A DNA stretch of 64,000 nt from Aquatica leii (Eukaryota > Arthropoda > Insecta > Coleoptera > Lampyridae): positions 10,902,937 through 10,966,936 of the forward strand of contig CM069436.1 of NCBI GenBank assembly GCA_035610365.1. Reading direction: 5' to 3'. The translations under genes and the position numbers were made by a program. The notes under the pieces were generated by a model, which had not been told where the DNA came from, ran no database searches, and saw only the letters and a program-made list of their open reading frames with translations. Shown here piece by piece: positions 44,901 to 50,512 of the stretch (positions are counted from its first letter, which is position 1; each line of letters starts with the position of its first letter).

Positions 44901-46566
44901 ACTATTTGCCAAAATTAGATTTTTTTCTCCCAGTCTTAAACTGGTCGTAACCTTTTCATGACGCGTTAGGCTTTTACTGTAAAAAACAAATACCTTTTTT
45001 GGTAGAATTAATAATTTTTTTAATTGTTTAAAATGTTTGGTCATATTTAGCAACAATGTGACAAATTTTACTTTTTGCCTAATTCATAAAATTTTATGGT
45101 TTGTATCAGACGTGACACGAACGTTAATTCTACGTTTACATAATTTTTTTTCTTCAAGTCTTTCATTTGGTTTTATGTTTCAGTAAACAAGCACATAAAA
45201 CTTGATATTGCAAGTCAAATGTAGCGTTACGTTATGTTTATATCGAAGGAATGCATTTTATTGACTTTTTTTAGATGCAAAAAGATTTTATTACTCACAA
45301 TTGTTTGTAATTTGTCAAAGTGGATTTTTTATGTTATGAGATACGTTACGACAATATTGCATATTAAACAGTCTTTCAGTGTTCTGCAAATATGCGAGTT
45401 TTTTATTACTATACACTAACACTAAGTAAGAAAAAACATTTACACTTTAATAAACAAAACAACGTACCAGTGTTATTTGTATTTTGAAACGAGATTTTTG
45501 TCATCAGCAAAAGACTGCTTCCTCGTAAACCTAAAACTTTTATAGTCCACCATATAATTTTGTATTCTTTATAAAGTGTAACGCATGAGTTTTTTTTTAT
45601 TATACAAAATTTTTTACTTTCGAAATGTTAGTCATTTTTTATAGATTTTTGTTTGTTGTTAACAAATTTAATTTATTTGAAACGTGTGTTCTAATAGTTT
45701 AGCTAAATAAATGAGATCATGTGGATTTATAAATCGTTGGTTTGCCAATACTTGCTGAACAAACCAAAACCGGTAATTCTCTGACAGCGCAATATCACCG
45801 GAGTATTAGACGCAATAAAATCTCTCAGTTTAAAATTTTAAAGATTTCTTTTATTGCTACAGCTACATGCAATAGTATTAGTAAATAGCTTTTTCTGTTT
45901 TATTTTATTTTTCAATTAATGTTTTCAGTTAGATTCAGCAAACGCTTTCTATAAAGAATTGAATTTTACTATGCATGCATAGTAGCTTGCGCTTCATTTT
46001 TTTAAATTTATTTCATGATGTCTTTTATACTTACTACTTCTGCCAATGTAAATTTTGTTTTTTTATACGTGTTTATAAACATTACGTTTAAACCGGTTCT
46101 GATGTTTTTATTCCTTAAGTTTATTTTTTGTAAAATTTGTATATAATCTCTGAGGCAAGTTGAAGAATATTCTATGTAAAGTAAAATAAATGTTTGTCAA
46201 AATTTTTTTAGTAAAATACTAATAATAGGTACTAACATTTAATTATTAAGCGTTTTTTTTATTATAAAGTAATTACAGTACATAACACGTTCTTCTGATG
46301 AGACAAATGTTGGAAAAGTTATAAAAACTTGTTATGATAGCAATTATTACAAAATATATAAAAATGCATTTAAATAATGTCACATGTCAGTACTCATTCA
46401 TTTTCTAAAAGTCGTAATTCTAACTAAATTTCACGACACCACTGGTTGAGAATACCACTAGATGTAAAGTTTTGAATTAATTCGACACTTACGGGAGTAG
46501 ATCGCGTCCGGGGCAATTGGTACTTTAAGTCGCTGTGAACGGTCGATTTTGTTAAGACGCTGTTTG
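11805..46566 (-). CDS. RhoGAP100F: RhoGAP100F / Syd-1 homologue, PDZ-C2-RhoGAP synaptic protein (gene span, 17 exons traced)
   Basis: Exons in transcript order: 46566-46493, 36340-36257, 24090-23833, 16037-15796, 15514-14768, 14712-14593, 14545-14439, 14276-14098, 14050-13915, 13863-13720, 13640-13452, 13405-13139, 13088-12964, 12912-12783, 12729-12449, 12395-12170, 11995-11805. Every junction has GT-AG ends and the phases match across all of them, giving about 1165 residues. Domain order is PDZ, a long Ser/Tyr/Arg-rich linker, C2, then RhoGAP, which is diagnostic of Syd-1 (SYDE in vertebrates). Family knowledge: Syd-1 is a presynaptic scaffold that helps assemble active zones and regulates Rho-family GTPases. 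The start codon was not found within the traced exons, so at least one 5' exon is missing; the 3' end is also open. Introns of 7.8, 12.2 and 10.2 kb are filled with transposable elements. No inactivating change is seen in any traced exon. Confidence 0.93.
12170..12912 (-). CDS. RhoGAP100F: RhoGAP100F exons for the RhoGAP domain
   Basis: Exons 12912-12783, 12729-12449 and 12395-12170. The domain begins with '[21 protein letters not shown]' across a junction into '[18 protein letters not shown]'. That matches the RhoGAP arginine-finger motif (G-x-x-R), and the Arg is present. '[14 protein letters not shown]' holds the conserved Lys/Arg helix. '[15 protein letters not shown]' holds the conserved Asn. 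So the domain has the residues expected for GAP activity on Rho/Rac/Cdc42-type GTPases. It ends '[12 protein letters not shown]' and leaves in phase 1. Confidence 0.95.
12964..13640 (-). CDS. RhoGAP100F: RhoGAP100F exons for the C2 domain
   Basis: Exons 13640-13452, 13405-13139 and 13088-12964, phases 1, 1, 1/0. The domain opens with '[17 protein letters not shown]', then '[20 protein letters not shown]', '[15 protein letters not shown]' and '[17 protein letters not shown]', all typical of C2 beta strands. It closes with 'GTLYLRLRY'. The Ca-binding aspartates look only partly kept, so calcium dependence is uncertain. The third exon ends '[11 protein letters not shown]', which leads into the RhoGAP domain. 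Confidence 0.92.
13720..14712 (-). CDS. RhoGAP100F: RhoGAP100F five short linker exons
   Basis: Exons 14712-14593, 14545-14439, 14276-14098, 14050-13915 and 13863-13720, with introns of 47 to 162 bases. Phases run 2, 2/1, 1/0, 0/1, 1/1. Recognisable stretches: '[20 protein letters not shown]'; '[18 protein letters not shown]'; '[20 protein letters not shown]' followed by '[15 protein letters not shown]'; '[17 protein letters not shown]'. The 14276-14098 exon is the most conserved-looking and probably forms a short folded or binding segment. The rest is low-complexity linker between the PDZ and C2 domains. Confidence 0.88.
14768..15514 (-). CDS. RhoGAP100F: RhoGAP100F large linker exon (Ser/Tyr/Arg-rich)
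   Basis: 249 codons. The exon probably begins after 'gattccag' at 15514; an alternative acceptor in the same phase is 'cttcaag' at 15532. It ends at a gttaat donor. The protein is rich in Ser, Tyr, Arg, His and Pro, with phrases such as '[18 protein letters not shown]', '[19 protein letters not shown]' and '[19 protein letters not shown]'. These look like disordered, phosphorylatable linker. The upstream frame continues open through an ATG at 15579, but the splice phase from the PDZ exon argues that this ATG is not the gene start. Confidence 0.88.
15796..16037 (-). CDS. RhoGAP100F: RhoGAP100F exon, PDZ domain second part
   Basis: 242 bases, phase 0 in, phase 2 out. It encodes '[20 protein letters not shown]', the signature second half of a PDZ domain, then '[19 protein letters not shown]'. 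A basic Pro/Ser segment with '[15 protein letters not shown]' follows. Confidence 0.93.
16038..17880. other. intron sequence of RhoGAP100F, nothing recognised
   Basis: AT-rich, no coding or transposon signature. The short minus frame at 16246-16437 is not family-like. Confidence 0.5.
17887..18100 (+). pseudogene. short acidic ORF remnant
   Basis: From an ATG at 17887 a frame of 48 codons ('[20 protein letters not shown]', later '[10 protein letters not shown]') meets a TAA, then continues in frame as '[20 protein letters not shown]' to another stop at about 18100. The acidic N-terminus resembles the leading parts of piggyBac or retroelement proteins, but I cannot name it. It lies in an intron of the opposite-strand host gene. 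Confidence 0.3.
18399..18806 (+). repeat. possible solo LTR
   Basis: Runs from TGTGACAAAA to TTTACGCA and is followed by 'attggtcacagcaaatttggaggaggctta', which looks like the primer-binding and leader zone after an insect LTR. A polyadenylation-like AATAAA occurs at about 18755. No target duplication or partner LTR is visible. Confidence 0.3.
18807..20110. other. intron sequence with one short dispersed repeat
   Basis: No gene. At 19452-19500 lies 'cgacatctcagctagccgtagtgacgtggttg', closely similar to 9370-9406 ('cgacatcgtagctagccgtggtgctgtggttg'). This is probably part of a SINE or LINE leader. Confidence 0.35.
20120..20420 (-). pseudogene. 3' tail of a LINE reverse transcriptase
   Basis: Read on the minus strand, broken frames give '[13 protein letters not shown]', '[20 protein letters not shown]' and '[11 protein letters not shown]'. 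The GRP-x-T-x-W pattern followed by a basic W/R segment is typical of the C-terminal end of RTE/CR1-like LINE proteins. Only this 3' end survives. Confidence 0.5.
20421..21135. other. intron sequence, nothing recognised
   Basis: AT-rich. It may include the 5' flank or terminal repeat of the hAT remnant that follows, but I could not place an end. Confidence 0.4.
21141..22383 (+). pseudogene. hAT-type transposase remnant
   Basis: A short N-terminal frame ([13 protein letters not shown]..., 21141-21250) ends at a gtaagt-like donor. It is followed at 21393-21854 by a frame with '[12 protein letters not shown]' and '[20 protein letters not shown]', where the Asp of 'VDETTD' is the first catalytic position of hAT transposases. 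At 21926-22384 '[20 protein letters not shown]' carries the second Asp, then '[20 protein letters not shown]' the conserved C-x2-H. The C-terminal hATC dimerisation part is missing and the frame degenerates after 22300. It resembles the small hAT group related to CGGBP1-like host proteins. Confidence 0.7.
22384..22692. other. intron sequence, nothing recognised
   Basis: T-rich spacer between the hAT remnant and the MITE. No features. Confidence 0.4.
22693..23138. mobile_element. 446 bp MITE with CACTGG ends and TTA target duplication
   Basis: Starts CACTGGTCTGCA and ends TGCAGACCAGTG, flanked by TTA on both sides. The arms pair over about 120 bases: 'gattcttatgtaaaatgac', 'tccatcacccacc' and 'ccgttttt' occur in both. 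CACTG-type tips with a 3-base duplication fit the CACTA (EnSpm) superfamily. There is no coding sequence, so it is non-autonomous. Confidence 0.75.
23139..23832. other. intron sequence, nothing recognised
   Basis: Contains a short (aat)n run near 23165. No gene or mobile element seen. Confidence 0.45.
23833..24090 (-). CDS. RhoGAP100F: RhoGAP100F exon, PDZ domain first part
   Basis: 86 codons, phase 0 in and out (acceptor 'tcttttgcag', donor gttatt). The second half starts the PDZ fold: '[18 protein letters not shown]' contains the carboxylate-binding loop (L-G-L-Y in place of GLGF), then '[18 protein letters not shown]'. The domain is completed by the next exon, 7.8 kb away. Confidence 0.93.
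24091..26095. other. intron sequence, nothing recognised
   Basis: AT-rich. The plus-strand frame 25789-26028 and a protein-like minus stretch around 25260-25480 do not match a family I know. Confidence 0.4.
26343..26718 (-). pseudogene. GIY-YIG endonuclease part of the Penelope-like element
   Basis: Continues from the RT after the MULE with '[19 protein letters not shown]', then '[20 protein letters not shown]' and '[10 protein letters not shown]'. The GIY part is present (G-V-Y), but the YIG half expected between 'CG' and 'ETGRT' is missing, a deletion of about five residues. '[15 protein letters not shown]' and '[20 protein letters not shown]' complete the domain. It would be inactive as it stands. 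Confidence 0.85.
26923..27079 (+). pseudogene. FLYWCH-type zinc finger of the MULE
   Basis: Frame from ATG 26923: '[20 protein letters not shown]', then '[17 protein letters not shown]' and 'STSHNHRC'. The order W-x-C, C-P-G-R and H-x-H matches the FLYWCH zinc finger found at the N-terminus of many insect MULE proteins. A TGA at 27080 separates it from the transposase core, so the protein is broken here. Confidence 0.75.
27118..27978 (+). pseudogene. MULE transposase core, 3' truncated
   Basis: 286 open codons. '[20 protein letters not shown]' contains the first catalytic Asp (DGTF). '[15 protein letters not shown]' contains the second (D-F-E-x-A). '[17 protein letters not shown]' is the conserved C-x-F-H block. 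The third acidic residue (usually in an N-x-x-E-x-x-H motif) and the C-terminal domain are absent, because the frame runs into the repeat-rich terminus after 'KPWKARRKV'. It is thus an internally deleted copy. Known role: DDE transposition with 8-10 base target duplications. Confidence 0.85.
28142..30065 (-). pseudogene. Penelope-like reverse transcriptase (broken)
   Basis: Starts [20 protein letters not shown] at 30065. Visible pieces: '[20 protein letters not shown]' and '[20 protein letters not shown]' (fingers); '[12 protein letters not shown]' (motif A Asp); '[20 protein letters not shown]' (motif B); '[13 protein letters not shown]' near 28625 (motif C, YIDD); and '[16 protein letters not shown]' with '[14 protein letters not shown]'. 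It changes frame near 29540, 28990 and 28640. The last codons 'IGKILSKHKIK' are cut by the MULE. Known role: Penelope RTs copy element RNA at nicked DNA ends. Confidence 0.9.
30180..30560 (-). pseudogene. piggyBac-type transposase fragment
   Basis: Minus strand: '[20 protein letters not shown]', then '[16 protein letters not shown]' and '[13 protein letters not shown]'. This matches the start of the DDE_Tnp_1_7 domain of piggyBac transposases (helix, 'M-Y-W' and 'R-F' landmarks). A preceding frame '[17 protein letters not shown]' is likely its N-terminal side. No ends survive. Confidence 0.6.
30630..31690 (-). pseudogene. LINE reverse transcriptase, 3' half
   Basis: Minus strand: 31646-31341 holds '[18 protein letters not shown]' (motif B, GVRQGC) and 'LNNIR' before the expected YADD, which is lost. 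Downstream '[20 protein letters not shown]' and '[17 protein letters not shown]' (about 30960-30850), then a basic tail to 30630, match the thumb and C-terminus of insect LINEs of the RTE/CR1-like kind. Many stops. Confidence 0.7.
31710..32353. repeat. BEL/Pao-like LTR candidate
   Basis: Starts TGTTATGGATGTGGCGG and ends 'ccagtggcgTAACA', so TGTTA and TAACA form the terminal inverted tips. An alternative end is 'ATACCA' at 32342, followed by a TGGCG primer-binding-like start. It has more GC than its surroundings and no ORF. It separates two LINE fragments. No clear target duplication is seen. Confidence 0.4.
32505..32575 (+). repeat. tRNA-like sequence (possible SINE head)
   Basis: 'ggtggcgcaatcggtcatttag' resembles the A-box half of an eukaryotic tRNA, and 'acttcgatctttaa' about 35 bases later is a poor B box. 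No acceptor-stem pairing or anticodon arm is convincing, so it is not called as a tRNA gene. Confidence 0.25.
32640..33340 (-). pseudogene. LINE reverse transcriptase, 5' half
   Basis: Minus strand 33335-33051: '[20 protein letters not shown]' and '[20 protein letters not shown]' (the linker and A-G-P-D entry of LINE RTs). It is followed by decayed 'PIHKK' and then '[20 protein letters not shown]' (motif A) near 32770. Either the front half of the LINE at 30630-31690, split by the LTR candidate, or a second copy. Confidence 0.65.
33480..35560 (-). pseudogene. LINE with endonuclease and reverse transcriptase remnants
   Basis: The plus strand is very pyrimidine-rich because the minus strand encodes Lys/Glu/Arg-rich protein. 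34997-34563: '[20 protein letters not shown]', '[20 protein letters not shown]' and '[13 protein letters not shown]' (endonuclease, G-D-F changed to R-D-F). These run directly into '[16 protein letters not shown]' (RT entry), so the middle is deleted. 34206-33997: '[20 protein letters not shown]' and '[12 protein letters not shown]' (motifs B and C). 33676-33482 is the C-terminal end. I/R1/LOA-like; the clade is not certain. Confidence 0.8.
35561..36256. other. intron sequence, nothing recognised
   Basis: AT-rich spacer up to the 36257 donor of RhoGAP100F. Confidence 0.5.
36257..36340 (-). CDS. RhoGAP100F: RhoGAP100F exon before the PDZ domain
   Basis: 28 codons, phase 0 on both sides, acceptor 'gattttcag', donor gtgagt. 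It encodes '[19 protein letters not shown]' followed by an Ala/Glu-rich helix that continues directly into '[10 protein letters not shown]' in the next exon. The acidic helical segment immediately precedes the PDZ domain. Confidence 0.88.
36341..37025. other. intron sequence upstream of the gypsy element
   Basis: Mostly AT-rich. 36800-37020 is less AT-rich and on the minus strand contains 'gttgtataaatgcggg', similar to the TATA region of the adjacent LTR. It may be an inverted scrap of a related LTR. Confidence 0.3.
37026..37383 (+). repeat. left LTR of the gypsy element
   Basis: Begins tatagaacattcgcgaacg and matches the right LTR ('tgttagaacattcgcgaacg' at 44253) through 'cgtataaatgcggtacaaac' (LTR TATA box), 'aaataagtgattaacgcgtgt' and 'tgactttaaag'. 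It continues to '...aataatcgttaca' before 'ttggtgaaaggtgcgtgg', a probable primer-binding region. About 358 bp. Confidence 0.85.
37613..38940 (+). pseudogene. gag of the gypsy element
   Basis: ATG at 37613. The N-terminus is a repeating coiled-coil built of '[15 protein letters not shown]'-like units, split by the Penelope insertion. After a stop near 38138 it continues '[15 protein letters not shown]' and '[14 protein letters not shown]' (start of the gag capsid-like fold). After a frame change come '[18 protein letters not shown]', '[17 protein letters not shown]' and '[19 protein letters not shown]'. It ends with a decayed zinc knuckle, 'LNCGEIGYI', near 38925. Gag normally packages the element RNA. 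Confidence 0.8.
37755..37991. mobile_element. inverted pair of Penelope pseudo-LTR ends inserted in gag
   Basis: The left half (37755-37890) matches 30037-30145 of the Penelope element. The right half (37895-37991) is the reverse complement of the same terminal sequence, so the two halves face each other around 'aaatttaattaattta'. It is flanked by a 12-base target duplication, 'tatccgaacatt' (37743-37754) and 'tatccaaacatt' (37992-38003). It has no coding sequence beyond a few 5' codons. Confidence 0.85.
38981..39736 (+). pseudogene. gypsy aspartic protease and linker to RT
   Basis: Open frame of 251 codons. '[16 protein letters not shown]' contains the D-T-G-A active site of retroviral-type aspartic proteases, and '[16 protein letters not shown]' contains the flap/second hydrophobic-G motif (I-L-G-M-D). 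The rest ('[14 protein letters not shown]', 'GRTLVRVKN') is the spacer typical between protease and RT in Ty3/gypsy pol. This piece has no internal stop. After 39736 the frame is broken before the RT. Confidence 0.85.
39760..40500 (+). pseudogene. gypsy reverse transcriptase (decayed)
   Basis: 39897-40196 reads '[20 protein letters not shown]', '[20 protein letters not shown]' and '[15 protein letters not shown]' (motif A, Asp in LDLKSGYWQ). Then frameshifts: 'FERWMEAIL' near 40210, a ruined 'Y-V-D-D' box around 40265 ('LVYLVDV'), and '[17 protein letters not shown]' near 40365. The RNase H region is deleted: within about 100 bases the sequence passes to the integrase zinc-binding domain. Confidence 0.85.
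40470..43690 (+). pseudogene. gypsy integrase, split by an R1 LINE
   Basis: 40485-40660 is the zinc-binding domain ('SGEH', then '[12 protein letters not shown]' for C-x2-C). The catalytic core follows in broken frames ('NKYILV', 'GGLRHTQS', '[19 protein letters not shown]' near 40950 with the third acidic residue region). The LINE occupies 41104-43157. The C-terminal domain resumes at 43177: '[18 protein letters not shown]', '[20 protein letters not shown]' and '[20 protein letters not shown]'. It then continues without a stop into the macrodomain. Confidence 0.88.
41104..43157 (+). mobile_element. 5'-truncated R1-clade LINE inserted in the integrase
   Basis: Flanked by the 12-base duplication AGGCCAAACACC (41092-41103 and 43158-43169) and ending in 'cttaaaaaaaa'. 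On the plus strand the RT includes '[18 protein letters not shown]', '[15 protein letters not shown]' (motif A), '[19 protein letters not shown]' (motif B) and '[12 protein letters not shown]' (motif C, FADD). The C-terminal part reads '[17 protein letters not shown]' and '[11 protein letters not shown]', the C-x2-C...H...C finger of R1-type elements. Stops at 41471, 41993 and 42361 break it. Younger than its gypsy host. Confidence 0.9.
43690..44068 (+). pseudogene. macrodomain (TARG1/OARD1-like ADP-ribose hydrolase) at the C-terminus of the gypsy polyprotein
   Basis: The frame that carries the integrase C-terminal domain continues into '[17 protein letters not shown]'. After a deletion and frame change near 43742 it resumes as '[16 protein letters not shown]', '[20 protein letters not shown]', '[20 protein letters not shown]' and '[18 protein letters not shown]', ending at TGA 44066-44068. 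This is the macrodomain of the TARG1/OARD1 (C6orf130) family: A-H-C-(V/I) loop, F-K-K-K-F, Y-L-(V/I)-T-K-K and G-C-G-L-D. In TARG1 the Lys of the T-K-K motif and the Asp of G-C-G-L-D are catalytic, and both are present. The loop after AHCV has lost about eight residues, so this copy is dead. The linker between integrase and macrodomain (about 43560-43690) is open, so the fusion is original to the element rather than a later insertion. Family role: removing ADP-ribose from protein acidic residues or hydrolysing O-acetyl-ADP-ribose. Confidence 0.88.
44253..44438 (+). repeat. right LTR of the gypsy element, truncated
   Basis: Begins TGTTAGAACATTCGCG after a purine-rich tract ('aagaaggggtcagtgaaa..cgggaaat', the polypurine tract) and follows the left LTR to 'tgactttaaag'. 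There it is cut and LINE-tail sequence begins. About 186 of 358 bp remain, so the target duplication cannot be checked. Confidence 0.85.
44440..44710 (-). pseudogene. LINE 3' tail fragment
   Basis: Minus strand reads, with one frame change, '[14 protein letters not shown]', '[19 protein letters not shown]' and '[18 protein letters not shown]'-like text. This basic C-terminal tail resembles insect LINE ORF2 ends. It abuts the broken end of the gypsy LTR and probably caused or followed its truncation. Confidence 0.45.
44711..46492. other. intron sequence, nothing recognised
   Basis: AT-rich. A minus-strand stretch at about 45760-45690 after 'gtttgttcag' is briefly open but lacks a fitting donor. 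Confidence 0.45.
46493..46566 (-). CDS. RhoGAP100F: RhoGAP100F candidate 5' exon
   Basis: 74 bases between a 'ctatttag' acceptor and a strong gtaagt donor. Read with an incoming phase of 1 it encodes 24 codons ending '[11 protein letters not shown]' and leaves in phase 0. That is the phase needed by the exon at 36340. A second frame is also open ('[19 protein letters not shown]') but leaves in phase 1, which does not fit the next exon. The exon is GC-richer than its surroundings. Assignment rests on phase and coding look only. Confidence 0.6.
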
Positions 46567-47340
46567 CTAAATAGTAAGTAATTTTTTTTAATTTGATTTT
46601 TGTCACCGATTATGTAATAAGATTTTTAAAATGCGGTGATTTCGTTTATTTTTTTTCCCAGACTATCAAGTTGCAGCCGCATTTGGTTTCGCTGGACCAT
46701 GAGAACACTACTGACCCGAATTTATTACCATTAGGAATGTTTAGTTTTGTCAAAGATCTAATTCTTAATTACGTTGTAAATTTCGTACAGTGAAGTGTGT
46801 TTGTTGTACCGTGAATATTTAAAAGTGAGTTTCACTGAGTATCCTATTATCTTGTAGTTTACTGCTAATATTTTTATTACTATAATTATGTTATTTTTAA
46901 TTACGACTTTTCAATGAGCTTTTCTATTATCTATTAACTTAATATTCATTCTTTTGAATGTGAGCATCATTTACCGTTTCTATTTATGAAGTTTTATTGA
47001 ACCGTTTTTATTAAATTTATGAATTTGGAACTCAATATTTTAATAGACAGTTATAAATGCTTTTATTAAATGTTAAATGATAATTATGAATTTAAAGTTG
47101 CATTGGTGACGTTTTGCGCAATTTGTTCAATGTTTACATTAATTAGACAATGAAGCGCGTTATCAATAAATGTTGGTTGTTGTCAATTATGTTTTGAATA
47201 TTGTCTATGAATCAAAATTAAAGAGGTGATAGTTGATTTGCTTAATTCGATGTTTAAATTGTGTCGATAAGGCCGTTTGACATTTTGCTGATGTGTATCG
47301 ACATGGTCGAATTTGATAATCACTAGAACCCAAATGGATT
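46567..47340. other. AT-rich spacer, nothing recognised
   Basis: Upstream of the 46566 exon. Plus-strand frames here are chance. Confidence 0.4.
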
Positions 47341-47640
47341 TGTAGAGATTCTGGGCGGGTGGAATGTAGTCGTACACCCATTGCGCTACCTAGGTCTGAT
47401 ATTTATTTTATTTGGTAACGCGGTTCGATCATGGTTCATTTGGAACCGGAGCATTGCGCTTGTTTAGAGATCTCTAGGCGGGTGAAATGTAGTCGTACAC
47501 CTATTGCACATTCTAGGCCCACCTTTTGAACCAAAGCATTTGGCTTGTTATAACGGTCCCAAACGGAAGCACTCTGAGTGGGTGGAATGTAGTCGTACAC
47601 CCATTGAACACTTGGAGCTGACATTGGGTGGCGTTCTCAG
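47341..47640. repeat. three-copy short tandem repeat (100-123 bp)
   Basis: 'gggtggaatgtagtcgtacacccattg' occurs at about 47355, 47478 and 47578 with minor changes, spaced 123 and 100 bases apart. On the minus strand each copy reads 'VYDYIPP'. The copies are interleaved with 'ttggaaccg..gcattggcttgtt'-like text. GC is higher than the surroundings. No gene is identified. Confidence 0.55.
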
Positions 47641-47950
47641 GAACTTGAGCAGTCTGATATTTGATTTCAGTAATAATCCAGCATGATTTGATTATCGCTG
47701 CATTTGAATTTTAGATATGTGTGATATCTATTTATTAATCATTATTATCAAAAGCAAATAATTAATTGTAGTAAATGAATTGATAACGAGATGCTCAAAC
47801 GTACTTTCTTATTTGAGTTTGCAGAAGGTGAGAATTCAGTACAGCCACGTCACTCCATCTCCAAACTATGTTTGGTTTTATGACCAATTATTAATTATGA
47901 AATGACTTGTAAGGTAATGTGACTAATTATCGTTATGTTTACTATTACCG

Positions 47951-49790
47951 TAAGATGGGGTGACTTTGCCTCAAATTTTGGGGTTTTTAAAGATAACTTC
48001 TACAAAAATTTAGTAAGAACTTCTAAAACTAACTATGTGTTACATTTATATCTTACCATGAAGTCCTACAAATATCAAAGTTAAATTTTGATGTGCACTA
48101 TTTTTTTTTATTTTTTGAAAATTTGGCAAAGTTAACCCCATTTTGGGACGACTTTGCCTAGTGCTTATTAATGCATTTAAAGACATAGTAGGGTACTCCG
48201 TGAGATGTCTTTGCTATCCCTAAAGTACAGAAAGATAAAATAAGGAGTAATAGGAAAGTTTATTAGGTAGCTACTCTTAAAAATTGGTACATTATTAAGT
48301 TAAAACCATTTATTTAAATTCATTCAAAATAACACAAGGGACTACAAATTGAACTTTGACAAATTTGCTGTAAACTCAAAAAATTGCCGTGTGCTGGACT
48401 TATGGCGGTTCGGTTTGGGTAATATCATTTCTATTTTATTTCTATCTATATAGCTAACATCATCAGCATCTGGAAACACAAATTTATTCTGCGGTTTTTT
48501 TCGCAAGAATTTCAGTTCCAACATGTCATCTTCAATTTTCAAAATTCTCCCTATAAAGTGTTTAACAGTTTTGTTTGTTTTGAAAATAACAACAACGAAG
48601 CCCTCTACTTGAGGTTCTTCCTCTGTGACCATTTCTTCACGTTCATCAATTCCGTCATCTATTGTTTCTTCAGCTTCTGTGACTGGCAATTCTGTGTTCA
48701 TCCTTATTACGTCATTATGTGATACGCTTTTACCTGGCTCTACGCGTACCATTTCCTTTCTCGTTGCTCTTTAGAGGTTCTAATTAGGTGACTTTGTTTC
48801 CTTTAAATAATTTAATAAAGTTTCATCAATTGGTTCTTGCAATCTCTGTTCTACACGATAATTGGGCATCTTTTTGAGAACTTCGTTTCGATTCGTAGGA
48901 CTTATTCCTGTTGCTTTAAATCCATTTTTTAGTATCTTAGGCTCTTTAATTTTAATTTTTTTAATCAACAGGTTTAAAAGGGAAGAAAAACTTGACTTAT
49001 TCTGTTCGATCTCTAGGGTTTTTTATTTTATAGTCTGTTAAAATGCTTCGCCATGTCCCTTTCAGGGACCGAAAAAAACTGACGTCAAAGAGATGTATAA
49101 GGTGCGTTGAATTTTGAGGAAGGAACACAAATCCAATGCCATTACGTTGGCATTCTAATAAAACATTAATATTCAAATGACTTGACAAGTTGTCTTCTAT
49201 AATCACTTTTGTCCCATTTAATTTTCGAGCACACGGTAGTATAATTTTCAGGAACCAATCTTCAAAACATGCTGCGTCAAACCAACCTGACTTTGTGTTG
49301 TTAAATCTGCAGTCTTTTGGCCCTCCAACGCACCATGCATCATATAGTCTTTCTGTTTTATAGACTACATATGTTGGCAACAGACTGCCTTTCGCAGTCC
49401 CTGCGAACATTAAATATTGCTGTTTTTGTTGAATTTAGCACTCTTTCAGGGTACTTACTGCCACAAGAAAAAATACACTTTTGCGAGCCAGGTTCATCTG
49501 TTAGATTTGTCTCGTCATAATTAAGCAAATGTGAAGCTAGAACTCCAGCTATTGACTGTTCCAAATTATCAAAATACGATTCTAATGCTTCTTCAGTCTG
49601 TTCAGCACGTACGGTTTTTATATTTTGGCAATGCCTTTGTGTAAGACGCCTTTTAATAATAATTCTTATACTGTCTAGCACCCATACGTTTCTTGTAAAT
49701 TTGGGGCATTCTAATCTGAAAATGTTCAGGTAACGTTTTACATCTGTAGATTTTGCTTTATTGTTAAGTATCTATCGATGGCAATAGGTA
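47951..49790 (-). mobile_element. pogo-like transposon remnant with transposase pieces
   Basis: The 3' end is at 47951, where 'taagatggggtgactttgcc' begins (likely terminal repeat next to a TA). A related motif ('ccccattttgggacgactttgcc') lies at 48137-48159. Minus-strand transposase pieces: 49681-49400 with 'LASHLLNYDETNLTDEPG' (first Asp); 49410-49000 with 'KVIIEDNLSSHLNINVL' (second Asp) and 'LPQNSTHLIHLFDVSFFRSL' (third Asp); 48968-48780; 48752-48342. This is the pogo/Tigger/jerky DDE_1 layout. The DNA-binding N-terminus and the other end are missing. Confidence 0.8.
48342..48752 (-). pseudogene. C-terminal acidic segment and small conserved domain of the pogo-like transposase
   Basis: Acidic run ('VTEAEETIDDGIDEREE') followed by 'FVVVIFKTNKTVKHFIGRIL', 'DMLELKFLRKKPQNKFVFPD', 'DVSYIDRNKIEMILPKP' and 'TRQFFEF'. 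The same pattern of residues is found at 62482-62700 in a different pogo-like element. It looks like a small beta-rich domain following the DDE core. The function is unknown to me. Confidence 0.6.
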
Positions 49791-50512
49791 ACTTACGCCT
49801 CACTATAATTTTTCTTCAAAGTACTGTATATTCATATTTAGTAACTGTATTAAATTTTCTAATTATTTATTCAGTTTTAAGCAGTTCATAATTTGGATTC
49901 ACCGTACTACTTATTTTAAATTTTAATTAAAAGTTTAATTGTAGAATGTACTAAATCGTTTTACATTTAACCGTAAATTTAAAACGTTTTCAACCTTATG
50001 TTATGAATTATCTTGAGTACGTAGACGTTATGCCACTTAAGTTTCTTTGATTGTTTAAACGTAAACGTAAAGGCCAGATTTTGGCAAATCAAGTGATACA
50101 TGTAAGCTTACATGATACGTACGTCTCGTGAATAAAATTTAGAAGTAGTTAACGTTTGCTACTTCTAAGAGATTTGTATAGAGTACGTTTTTTTTTGGTA
50201 CTTATTTTAACACTTTTATTAATCATATTTTGCTAATTATAATTTTTTTTGCGACTGCACGTAAACGAAACAGTTGATTGATGTTACGATTAAAACCACG
50301 GCGATTGGAATATGGAATTGTCATGTTGGACATTGTTAACTCTTTTACATATTATTGAATTTCCTTAATTGCTTTAGTGTATTTTTGTTGCCAAGCGGCA
50401 CGAATCCTAAGTAATATACATTCATTAAATAACAAAGATCTCCAAAAGTGCTCCAAATTGTGTTATCCAACAGTTGTAAGAAGTGCAAGCAACGGATGGC
50501 GTAAGCTTCGAG
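49791..50512. other. AT-rich spacer, nothing recognised
   Basis: No gene or repeat seen. Confidence 0.4.

Noticed and set aside
45690..45770. Candidate missing RhoGAP100F exon after 'gtttgttcag' on the minus strand
   Set aside because: Open for about 30 codons but lacks a donor giving the phase required by 36340, and the sequence is not conserved-looking.
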